6,584 nt of DNA from Bacteroidota bacterium. GTDB lineage: Bacteria > Zhuqueibacterota > JdFR-76 > DREG01. Each line of letters starts with the position of its first letter. Positions within the stretch are counted from its first letter, which is position 1. Location of the stretch: NCBI GenBank assembly GCA_030624545.1, contig JAUXJX010000116.1, positions 1 to 6,584 on the forward strand. The letters run 5' to 3'. The translations under genes were made by a program, and so were the position numbers. Below the pieces are notes generated by a model. The model had not been told where the DNA came from. It saw nothing but the letters and a program-made list of their open reading frames with translations, and searched no databases. Below, one piece after another: positions 1-6,412 of the stretch.

Positions 1-42
1 CAGGCCCAAAGACGCTCTAGCGACCGACACGCACGGCGAGGG

Positions 43-57
43 CCCGGCGCAGCCGGG
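43..57. repeat. GC-rich perfect hairpin
   Basis: CCCGGC (43-48) pairs perfectly with GCCGGG (52-57) around a GCA loop. A possible outer extension joins GGG (40-42) to CCC (62-64) across a bulge. No T-tract follows on the plus strand, so this is not a standard intrinsic terminator. It sits in a GC-rich patch that contrasts with the AT-rich DNA after it, which suggests an extragenic palindrome or the edge of an upstream feature. Confidence 0.4.
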
Positions 58-211
58 AGTTCCCTAAATATAGCTCATCAAAGAATTAGTTGCAGAACAA
101 ATCGTCGCAATACGTTCTAATAGTTTGAAATTATTGAATATACATGGCTAATGCTGACAAAGAGCTAGATGGGGTTAAAACCCACAAACGCCAGGATTCA
201 AGGGGTCCACG

Positions 212-227
212 TCCCGGCCCGCCGGGA
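212..227. repeat. GC-rich extragenic palindrome
   Basis: TCCCGG (212-217) pairs perfectly with CCGGGA (222-227) around a CCCG loop. The downstream flank ATCGCAATGAC resembles the edges of short palindromic extragenic repeats seen in many bacteria (families ending in GCAATGAC). That family link is by appearance only. There is no U-tract on either side, so termination is unlikely. Confidence 0.35.
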
Positions 228-480
228 TCGCAATGACACAACACTTTTTGGACAGTCCCGGCAGTTTGAAGTAACACCCATCTTATGGCGCTTTAGCCCC
301 TTATGCGTATAATGCATTTTTGCCCCTAAAGACGGTCTTTTCTGCAATCAAAAACATCAAAACCTGTAACTAATCCTTGGATTATCCATAAACATTATTC
401 TCCTAATAGTTGAAGCAAGATACATCTGTCGTTTCCAGTCCTCATTCGGTCTGAGAATCTATTCCATCACTCGCTGCCAT

Positions 481-507
481 GGCTGACCATTTTTCAGCCA
501 ATGGTCA
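481..507 (+). promoter_or_regulatory. Two mutually exclusive hairpins upstream of the regulator gene
   Basis: GGCTGA (481-486) can pair with TCAGCC (494-499). Alternatively TGACCATT (484-491) can pair perfectly with AATGGTCA (500-507), which is followed by TTTT (508-511). The two stems share bases 484-486 and 494-499 fall in the loop of the second, so they cannot form together. This is the geometry of an attenuator or RNA switch, but no leader peptide or ligand-binding structure is visible, and it lies about 245 bases before the start codon. It may equally be chance or a DNA-level operator. Confidence 0.25.
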
Positions 508-737
508 TTTTCCTGTCAAGTATAATCAATTTTGTGACGATACCTAAATAGTGATGTTCCGCTCTGCCGGACCTAATTCTCTCTTTCCTGAAAAACTTAA
601 CTTCTTATTTATCAATGGGTAAACACGCTCAGCCAGACCAACCAGGCGCATTGTTCCATCTCGTATTGTTTCAGGTTAGTAATAATGGCATACTAGTTGC
701 AAAGCTACATGATCAAAACAATCATTTGAACAAAGAT

Positions 738-744
738 AAGGAAA
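738..744 (+). promoter_or_regulatory. Ribosome binding site of the regulator gene
   Basis: AAGGAAA lies at 738-744, with AAGGA ending 9 bases before the ATG at 752. This spacing selects ATG 752 over the ATG at 747, which is in another frame. Confidence 0.7.
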
Positions 745-751
745 TAATGCT

Positions 752-1432
752 ATGGGAGAGGAAAAAATCATACTCGCACTGCCGGATAACAAAGACCGCA
801 ACGCGATCAATGCAGCACTGCGCCAGAGTGGCTATTCTGTCATTCAGAAACGATCAGGTCAGGACATACTTGATTCTATCGTGGAGGATATTCCCGAGAT
901 CATTTTGATGCACGCGGATTTGCCAAAGGTGGATGGTTGGCAGGTCTGTGAGAAGCTAAAAGAAGATCAGCTCTTGCAGAAGATCGGGATTATCCTATGC
1001 TGCGACGACGCCCATGAAAGCGACATAATACGTGGCTTCGAATTAGGCGCTGACGAAGTGTTCGATGCAAACGTTTCAGCCCGCGAATTGGTGGCCCGGA
1101 CCCAAGCACTTTCTCGCCGTTTGCAGATCGCCAAGAATCTCATAAAGATTCGAGACCTTGAGATAGAACTGGATGCCCACAGGGTGCTAAAGGACGGTAA
1201 AACGATCGACCTCACCTACATTCAGTTCAAGCTTCTCTATCTGCTCGCTTCACGGAGAGACAATATATTCTCGCGCTCAGAAATTTTGGAACGCGTTTGG
1301 GGCAAAAAAGTATACGTTACTAACCGTACCGTTGATGTCCACATAAAGAGACTGCGTGAAAAGCTCGGAGAAATACGATATCCGTCTCAATATATCCAGA
1401 CCATCCACGGTGTGGGTTATCGATTCATGTAA
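752..1432 (+). CDS. OmpR/PhoB-type response regulator with degenerate (pseudo-)receiver
   Basis: Cytoplasmic two-domain transcription factor of 226 residues, the usual length for the OmpR family. Residues 4-123 form a receiver fold: the LP-x-V-DG-W segment (57-63), the GAD of alpha4-beta5 (99-101) and the REL-x-AR helix (111-116) align easily. Residues 130-226 form a winged-helix DNA-binding domain with the LT-x-x-x-F-x-LL motif (154-162), RSEILERVWG (175-184), RTVDVHIKRLREKLG (192-206) and the GVGYRF ending. Aligned by eye, every phosphorylation residue is replaced: the acidic pair is L10-P11, the phospho-acceptor Asp is H54, the switch Thr is C84 and the conserved Lys is A106. Residues typical of the alpha4-beta5-alpha5 dimer face (R94, D101, E112, R116) remain. 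I infer phosphorylation-independent DNA binding, as in known atypical regulators such as ChxR and HP1043. No histidine kinase is adjacent. The start is supported by its Shine-Dalgarno. Target genes are unknown. Confidence 0.95.
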   Translation: MGEEKIILALPDNKDRNAINAALRQSGYSVIQKRSGQDILDSIVEDIPEIILMHADLPKVDGWQVCEKLKEDQLLQKIGIILCCDDAHESDIIRGFELGADEVFDANVSARELVARTQALSRRLQIAKNLIKIRDLEIELDAHRVLKDGKTIDLTYIQFKLLYLLASRRDNIFSRSEILERVWGKKVYVTNRTVDVHIKRLREKLGEIRYPSQYIQTIHGVGYRFM

Positions 1433-1461
1433 CTTAAACTGACAAATCTTCCTCCCAAGGG

Positions 1462-1491
1462 GCCTCTGGCGAAAGCCGGGGGCTTTTTTTT
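1462..1491 (+). terminator. Intrinsic terminator of the regulator gene
   Basis: A 9-bp stem, GCCTCTGGC (1462-1470) with GCCGGGGGC (1475-1483), closes a GAAA tetraloop and is followed by eight T's (1484-1491). Two pairs are G-U, so the stem is complete only in plus-strand RNA; on the minus strand they become A-C mismatches and no U-tract follows. It therefore ends the regulator transcript, 29 bases after its stop codon, and is not a good terminator for the converging rhomboid operon. Confidence 0.92.
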
Positions 1492-1515
1492 GTACTGAAG
1501 TTACGATGCGCAAAA

Positions 1516-2211
1516 TTACAGCCAAACCTGGACTCTACGCTTTTGAAACTTATTCACGAATATAAGGCCAGCCACAAAGCCGCCAATATGGGCGAACCAG
1601 GCAACGCCGCCCATGTCCAGATTCCCGATTGAAGACAGACCATTGAGTAATTGGATCAAAATCCAGAATCCCAATACGACGACGGCAGGCACGCGAATCA
1701 CCTGAATCAAGAAGAAAAAGAAAAACAGCACTTTGACTCTGGCACGGGGGAACTTCAGAACGTAGGCCCCCAGCACCCCCGATATTGCGCCGCTTGCCCC
1801 AACCATGGGAATGGTGGATGAAGGCGCCATGATGATCTGAGCAACTGCTCCGACCAAGCCCGCAAGCAAATAGAAAATCAGAAATCGAAATGATCCCATC
1901 AATTCTTCAATATTGTCGCCAAATATCCAGAGATATAACATGTTGCCGGCCACATGGAACAGACCTCCGTGAATGAACATTGAGCTAAAAGGGGTGAGTA
2001 TGTTGGGAAAAGGAGTCCTTACTTCAGGGAACCGAGCGATCTCCTGGAAGTGCGTGATTTCATAGGGTATTATGCCGTATTTATAGATTAGCACCTCTCC
2101 CGCAGAGCCGGCGAGGAACTGGTACAGGTAAATCACGATATTCGACAGGATGATAGCGTAGGTGACGAGGGGAAACTTGCTGGTAGGATTTTCGTCTTGA
2201 AGGGGGATCAT
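1516..2211 (-). CDS. Rhomboid family intramembrane serine protease
   Basis: A 231-residue integral membrane protease of the rhomboid (S54, GlpG/RHBDL-like) family, which cleaves transmembrane substrates within the bilayer. About six membrane segments can be seen, near residues 14-33, 78-97, 108-128, 135-152, 160-190 and 202-219. The catalytic serine is S140 in GASGAISG, and the catalytic histidine is H208 in AHIGG; H81, H86 and N90 in HGGLFHVAGN match the conserved oxyanion-side motif. There is no extra cytosolic domain, only a short N-terminus, so it is the minimal six-segment form. A run of five phenylalanines (163-167) lies at the start of segment 5. Its ATG overlaps the stop of the upstream M23 gene by 4 bases (ATGA) and has no clear Shine-Dalgarno, so translation is probably coupled. 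Both catalytic residues are present, so it should be active. The substrate is unknown. Confidence 0.95.
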   Translation of the reverse strand: MIPLQDENPTSKFPLVTYAIILSNIVIYLYQFLAGSAGEVLIYKYGIIPYEITHFQEIARFPEVRTPFPNILTPFSSMFIHGGLFHVAGNMLYLWIFGDNIEELMGSFRFLIFYLLAGLVGAVAQIIMAPSSTIPMVGASGAISGVLGAYVLKFPRARVKVLFFFFFLIQVIRVPAVVVLGFWILIQLLNGLSSIGNLDMGGVAWFAHIGGFVAGLIFVNKFQKRRVQVWL

Positions 2212-4637
2212 TGCCGGCCGACTACCGTGAAATTGGCTGACCGGAGGGATTCATTACCCGCGCGGTCCCGAATCCGGAAATCCAGTTTGTGGGTTCCTTC
2301 AGGCAGCGGCCCTTCCACTTCATAACGAATTTGCTTATCCTCAGGATCCCATTCCGCAATGCAGAATTCTCCGTCGAGCAGCAGTCGAAAATCCTCCTCT
2401 GCGCCAATGCCTGACAAATCATCCTCATATTGGATGCGAATTATTGGAGTGGAAGCATTTATCGTTTTTCCATTTCCAGGGTACAGAAAAATCACCTGCG
2501 GCGGTGTGGCATCACGAATGAGTGTTAATTTGCCAAGTGAGCCAACCTCTGCGACCATCCTATGACGGGCCTCGTCATAGACATTGCTAACCAGATTCCA
2601 TTTTCCCTTGCGCAAATTTGGGGCATAAATACCGATCTGTCTTATATCTTCCGTCTTTGCGGGTATCGAAAAGGATAGCTCGACTTTTTTGAGAAACGGG
2701 ACGTCACGAGGTGAAAGATCATAAATTTGCGAGATCGACTCGCCCGGAATAGCGAGTTCGAATTCGACTGGATTGATTTGTTTCATTCCAAAATACAGAT
2801 CCTGGTTGCTTGCCTGAGAAGGAATGCTCAACTGCAAATCGGATTCCGGAAATCGAATTGTGCCGCTCTCGTCCTTCCCAACTCTTCGGTAATATACCTG
2901 TTTTTCAAGGATGGGTTTCTTCACCACATCATCTTTAAAGTAAAGCGAAAATGTAGTTGAATCGTCCCCGAGATCGTACGCGGGAAGCCAGGATGTGAAA
3001 TTACGCAGATCGTGCGCTGTTAATTCCAGCTCCTTGCTGTTTGTATCATTCTTCAGAAATAATATCAGTGGAGAGAAAACTGGACGATTGCTGGATATAT
3101 ATACGACTGCCGTCGGATTCTTGATAATTAATTTCAATTCAAATTGGTCTTCCGCCGGGTAATCATTGTCACGGACAATAAAGATAGGGAAGTGTTCAAC
3201 ACCTGTGAAATCGGTTCTCGTAACTTTGTAGATCCCGGTGTCCGGCCCGAAACCGGCCGACTGGAAGCCGCCGCTATTGATTGGTGAAGCATCGTCTGAA
3301 AGAAGGTCCATTGGATCTGGTGTATCGATTGTCTGCCAACCATACTTGGAATTCAATCGAGCCCAGGTCAGTTTTTGCCCGGTGGTCGAGAATGCCTGTG
3401 CGGCTTCAGACAGTAACATCCATTGGGGATCCGGTTTCTGTTTCTGGCCGACAAGCAGTGGAACGTGCACGACCGATCGATTGCCATTGAAATCCTCTAA
3501 AGTAATGCGCAGATGGTGAGTCCCACTCTCAACCACCTCGTAGGGCTTGCGAATCGTATGCAGATAGATTCGATCGAATTCGGCCATTGGAGAGCTCGAC
3601 AACGGTTCGGGCAGCAGCCAGGAGAGATAGCTGGTTTGGTGCGACAGGCTGTCTGCATAGCCAAGCGTATACAGTATTCCTTGCCCTTCTTCATTTGCAT
3701 GATAAAAGGGGAGTTGGTTCATGGTCTCCATAAACAAATTATAGAATTGCCTGCCATAATGCTCATTGAGCCACACATTACGATCTAGCACGATTTGATT
3801 CGTTCGATAAAAGCTGAATTTGTCGAACGTGCTTCGAAAGATTTCTGTTTCATTTAAGGTCATTGAAATGCGGTAAACGGAGAATTTATTGCTCACACCA
3901 TTTGCCTGGTCGTATGCGCTTACGGCAAATCCAATTGTGCCCCAAATCTGAATAGGCTTCTCTACAGAATATGAATTCCGGCCGGTCTTTCTTACGGGAT
4001 AGACCATCGGCCCGGGCCAACCATCTATTTGCGATCCTAAGTTTAATGGGAGGGCTGCTAAGCTTATGGGAGAAGGCGATACGGTGTCTTTTAGCTCAAA
4101 ATCCTTTAGCAGGGGATTCGTTGGCGTTGTTGCATCCTCTCTGATCTCGAAATGCAAATGAGGAGAACCGATTCCCGTGCTTCCGGTATATGCGATAAGG
4201 TCCCTGCGTTTAACCGGATATTCATAGGGTTTAAATATCTTCGTTACCGAAAAGCGATTTTGCTCCCGCTGAAGCTTTCGCATCAGGTTTTCCAGCCGGG
4301 GCGAGAATTTTTTCAGATGAGCGTAAACCGCAGTTTCACCGGTATCCAGGATTTGATAGATTACTCTGCCGTAGCCAAAAGGCGAGATGCGTACCCTCCA
4401 GATATAACCGCTTCGCGTGGCGAAGACCTTATATCCCTCGCGTCCCCAGGTTTTGATATCGATTCCCGAATGAAAATGGGTGGGTCGAGTCTCTGCAAAG
4501 GATGAGGTTAGGCTTCTACTGGCATTGGTTGGCCATGCGTAATCTTGAGCCAGGAGGGCCAACGGCGGTGGACCGGGAAGAAAAAAAATAGTCAGTATTA
4601 TGATCGGAGTTCGGAAATGCGGGATTGATTTTTTCAA
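2208..4637 (-). CDS. Secreted M23 (LytM-type) metallopeptidase with C-terminal Ig-like domains
   Basis: An 809-residue exported protein. Residues 1-30 are a signal peptide (KK, hydrophobic 11-29, likely cut after LALLA). The zinc peptidase domain spans about 35-170: H56 and D60 in HSGID and H162 in HLH are the expected zinc ligands, with H107 (YAHL) and H160 as catalytic histidines. All are present, so this looks like an active LytM-type peptidase, not an EnvC-like inactive one; family substrates are peptidoglycan cross-bridges. About 30 extra residues, rich in charge (111-142), separate YAHL from the GSTG-HLH part. Residues 180-600 show beta-rich, Ig-like character but no motif I can name. 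Residues 613-708 end in a compact beta domain (LSPRDVPF, GKWNL, LGKLTLI), and 710-806 is an Ig-like domain with RDRAGNES. No C-terminal anchor is visible. It is first in an operon with the rhomboid gene. The TTG start is chosen for its Shine-Dalgarno and fitting signal peptide. Confidence 0.93.
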   Translation of the reverse strand: MKKSIPHFRTPIIILTIFFLPGPPPLALLAQDYAWPTNASRSLTSSFAETRPTHFHSGIDIKTWGREGYKVFATRSGYIWRVRISPFGYGRVIYQILDTGETAVYAHLKKFSPRLENLMRKLQREQNRFSVTKIFKPYEYPVKRRDLIAYTGSTGIGSPHLHFEIREDATTPTNPLLKDFELKDTVSPSPISLAALPLNLGSQIDGWPGPMVYPVRKTGRNSYSVEKPIQIWGTIGFAVSAYDQANGVSNKFSVYRISMTLNETEIFRSTFDKFSFYRTNQIVLDRNVWLNEHYGRQFYNLFMETMNQLPFYHANEEGQGILYTLGYADSLSHQTSYLSWLLPEPLSSSPMAEFDRIYLHTIRKPYEVVESGTHHLRITLEDFNGNRSVVHVPLLVGQKQKPDPQWMLLSEAAQAFSTTGQKLTWARLNSKYGWQTIDTPDPMDLLSDDASPINSGGFQSAGFGPDTGIYKVTRTDFTGVEHFPIFIVRDNDYPAEDQFELKLIIKNPTAVVYISSNRPVFSPLILFLKNDTNSKELELTAHDLRNFTSWLPAYDLGDDSTTFSLYFKDDVVKKPILEKQVYYRRVGKDESGTIRFPESDLQLSIPSQASNQDLYFGMKQINPVEFELAIPGESISQIYDLSPRDVPFLKKVELSFSIPAKTEDIRQIGIYAPNLRKGKWNLVSNVYDEARHRMVAEVGSLGKLTLIRDATPPQVIFLYPGNGKTINASTPIIRIQYEDDLSGIGAEEDFRLLLDGEFCIAEWDPEDKQIRYEVEGPLPEGTHKLDFRIRDRAGNESLRSANFTVVGRQ

Positions 4638-4642
4638 ACGTG

Positions 4643-4647
4643 CTCCT
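4643..4647 (-). promoter_or_regulatory. Ribosome binding site fixing a TTG start
   Basis: On the minus strand AGGAG (4647-4643) is followed by CACGT and then TTG (4637-4635). The 5-base spacing and the immediately following Lys-Lys of a signal peptide support the uncommon TTG start. No ATG occurs in this frame near the N-terminus. Confidence 0.75.
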
Positions 4648-4817
4648 AAAAATCCCCAATAAGATTCGCATAGTGTACATCGGCTCGTGCTGAAATATTC
4701 GCTATAAATTGCAAACTAATACAAATATCCTCAAATTGCCAGGCAAGGTGATTTGGGACTCCCTGTTTACTGCGGATTGGAGGTTCAAAAAACTTTTGCA
4801 CGAAATGTGGATGTCAC

Positions 4818-5012
4818 TTAACTTGAATAATTCACTCACGCAAAGGCGCAAAGAACGCGGTGGATTGAGGATATAGAAAGAAATTAACGAAAAAATGTGA
4901 GCCTTATTTAACGGTCTTTAGGAAACCGGCTTTGGAATATACCTCTTAAATCTTTGATATTCTTAGCGCCACAGCGTCTTTGCGTGAGATTCTTGTGAAT
5001 AATTCAGGTTAA
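4818..5012. repeat. 195-bp element bounded by imperfect inverted repeats
   Basis: The left end (4818-4835, TTAACTTGAATAATTCAC) matches the reverse complement of the right end (4995-5012) at 16 of 18 bases. Just inside, TCACGCAAAGGCGC (4836-4849) matches the reverse complement of 4974-4987 at 13 of 14; the right arm has 7 extra bases (4988-4994) between the two blocks. Further in, GGCGCAAAGAA on the left matches a second copy on the right (near 4961-4971) with one difference. The ACGCAAAGGCGCAAAG wording is of a type common in intergenic repeats of environmental bacteria. The element looks like a non-autonomous, MITE-like insertion or the shell of a decayed unit. I saw no convincing target-site duplication. 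Confidence 0.6.
4877..4944 (+). pseudogene. Possible degraded N-terminal remnant of a GxxExxY-type gene
   Basis: Inside the inverted-repeat element, 4877-4897 reads KEINEKM before a TGA, like the E-I-T-E-K-I-I start of GxxExxY proteins. After a frame break, 4899-4944 can be aligned with small gaps to DNA encoding I-G-A-x-F-x-V-x-x-x-L-G-x-G-F-L-E-x-x-Y, the signature region of that family (TTAGGAAACCGGCTTTGGAA, then ATATAC). The resemblance is by eye, needs several small deletions, and covers fewer than 70 bases. It is supported indirectly by the clearer fossil of the same family at 6413-6578. It could be coincidence. Confidence 0.3.
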
Positions 5013-5135
5013 ATTAGAATTGTCAAGACCCACTCTAATTCCCGGCAGATGTTGCCTTGTTTCTAACTCCGGTTTTTGTTGAATGTGGATTAGGATTCTC
5101 TACAGCACCCTCTCTTGATGCATCAGCACCCAGCC

Positions 5136-6209
5136 ATGAAGCTCTCAAAAAGATTCCGCAACGCACTGGTTGAATGGTATAGCCAGAACAAACGGGATTT
5201 GCCGTGGCGACGCACGCGGTCTACTTATCATATTTGGCTGTCGGAAATCATGCTGCAGCAGACGCGGGTGGAAACAGTCATCCCATACTACACAAGATTT
5301 CTGCAACGCTTTCCAACCATTGAGGCGCTTGCAAAAGCGGATCTACAGGAAGTCTTAAAAATGTGGGAGGGACTAGGTTATTATTCCCGCGTCAGGAACA
5401 TGCACAAAGCCGCAAAGATCATTACAGAAGAATTTTCCGGAAGATTTCCCGAGAGCTTTCGCGAAATTCTGGACTTGCCGGGAATCGGACGCTATTCAGC
5501 GGGTGCAATTTCCAGCATCGCGTTGGATCAGGCACGGCCCGTTTTGGATGGAAATGTTACGCGCGTGTTGTCACGATATTTCGGCATCGAAACCGATGCA
5601 TCAACAACGGCTGGGAAGAATGAATTTTGGAAGTTGGCGGAGGAAATAGTGCCTGTTGAGAATCCCGGCACCTACAATCAGGCTATCATGGAACTGGGTG
5701 CTCTCGTTTGCCTTCCGAGAAATCCCAATTGTCGTGTCTGCCCTCTGTCGACCGGCTGCCAGGCCAAACGAACGGATCGCCAACATGAATTGCCCGTTCG
5801 AAAAAGGAGATCCGCTTCTCCGCATTTTAATATTGGGGCAGGATTGGTCTGGAAAGATGATAAGTTGCTGATCACCAGGAGAAACGAGGACGGCCTGCTG
5901 GGCGGATTGTGGCAATTCCCGGGTGGAAAGCAGGAAAAGGGAGAGTCTATTTTGCGCTGTGTTCAGCGCGAGATTGAGGAGGAGCTCGGCGTTAAAGTTT
6001 TGGTTCGGGACCATTTCATGACTGTCAAACATGCTTACACGCATTTCAGGATCACGCTGCAAATATTCAATTGTCAATGGTCTTCCGGCGAGCCCGAATG
6101 CAAGGCCTGTACTGATTATCGCTGGGTTGATCTCGAAGAAATTGACGACTTTCCTTTTCCCAGGGCAAACAAACGGGTTGTGGAAAAATTGTTGGCTGCG
6201 GGCGGGTAA
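5136..6209 (+). CDS. mutY: A/G-specific adenine glycosylase MutY with intact Nudix-box C-terminal domain
   Basis: Cytoplasmic base-excision repair enzyme that removes adenine mispaired with 8-oxoguanine. Residue numbers here count from the longest frame (TTG 5115). LPWR (29-32), catalytic E44 in SEIMLQQTRV, the helix-hairpin-helix LPGIGRYSAGAI (121-132) and catalytic D145 in VLDGNVTR define the glycosylase domain. Y127 replaces the lysine of bifunctional Nth enzymes, as expected for MutY. C199-x6-C206-x2-C209-x5-C215 binds a [4Fe-4S] cluster. The C-terminal domain (about 235-360) has YTH at 308-310, in the place of the 8-oxoG-reading FSH loop, and a complete Nudix box: G271, E277, R285-E286, E289-E290, G292. 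Three starts are possible (TTG 5115, ATG 5118, ATG 5136), none with a good Shine-Dalgarno. I use 5136 because the catalytic Glu then falls at residue 37, as in E. coli MutY. It is transcribed away from the M23 operon. Confidence 0.96.
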   Translation: MKLSKRFRNALVEWYSQNKRDLPWRRTRSTYHIWLSEIMLQQTRVETVIPYYTRFLQRFPTIEALAKADLQEVLKMWEGLGYYSRVRNMHKAAKIITEEFSGRFPESFREILDLPGIGRYSAGAISSIALDQARPVLDGNVTRVLSRYFGIETDASTTAGKNEFWKLAEEIVPVENPGTYNQAIMELGALVCLPRNPNCRVCPLSTGCQAKRTDRQHELPVRKRRSASPHFNIGAGLVWKDDKLLITRRNEDGLLGGLWQFPGGKQEKGESILRCVQREIEEELGVKVLVRDHFMTVKHAYTHFRITLQIFNCQWSSGEPECKACTDYRWVDLEEIDDFPFPRANKRVVEKLLAAGG

Positions 6210-6412
6210 GCGGCTTTCTGCCTTCCCGACAATTTGGCTGTGCCTGTGAAGACGGCAAAATTCTATTGAGGTCACCATGTTCTGATGGTATATTTATTGT
6301 CGATTATTAAAATCGATCGAAAACGTGCTCGTCTGAACAATTCATGGCAAAATTGATAGAGTCTATTATCTAGGGTAGTGTCGAAAGTTTCATGAAAGAA
6401 TAGGATTAGGAA

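Larger units (their letters stand above)
1..751. other. Long intergenic / leader region without a convincing gene
   Basis: I see no supportable gene in these 751 bases. The first 60 bases are much more GC-rich than the rest and could be the tail of something outside the window: one frame is open from base 2 to a TAA at 65-67, but that is too short to judge. The remainder is AT-rich with stops in all frames. It holds two GC-rich hairpins (43-57 and 212-227), an alternative-hairpin segment (481-507), and two perfect TATAAT hexamers (308-313 and 521-526), neither with a good -35 box at the right distance, so no promoter is assigned. The Shine-Dalgarno of the regulator gene lies at the right end. 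The length is notable for a bacterial upstream region and may include a decayed gene I cannot recognise. Confidence 0.5.

Noticed and set aside
2..67. Open frame entering from the left edge and ending at TAA 65-67
   Set aside because: Only 21 codons are visible, made of low-complexity Gly, Ala and Pro over a hairpin; too little to call the end of a gene.
169..312. 47-codon frame beginning at ATG 169
   Set aside because: It runs through the palindrome at 212-227, has no Shine-Dalgarno and reads like translated intergenic repeat.
615..908. 97-codon plus-strand frame upstream of and overlapping the regulator gene
   Set aside because: Its second half lies in another frame of the well-supported regulator gene, it has no Shine-Dalgarno and the protein has no recognisable features.
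1462..1491. The regulator terminator acting in both directions for the converging rhomboid operon
   Set aside because: On the minus strand two pairs become A-C mismatches and there is no U-tract after the stem.
4152..4505. 117-codon plus-strand frame opposite the M23 peptidase domain
   Set aside because: It is antisense to the conserved HSGID and HLH coding region and resembles no protein I know.
5012..5040. AATTAGA / TCTAATT inverted repeat beside the 195-bp element
   Set aside because: A 7-bp AT-rich pair with a 15-base loop is easily found by chance; no T-tract or operator family fits.
5601..6278. 225-codon minus-strand frame opposite mutY
   Set aside because: It is antisense to clearly conserved MutY domains, and its translation shows no family motif; a long open antisense frame is expected from the codon bias.
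6300..6316. TCGATT-ATTAA-AATCGA hairpin as a terminator for mutY
   Set aside because: The stem is AT-rich and no T-tract follows on either strand, so termination is not supported.
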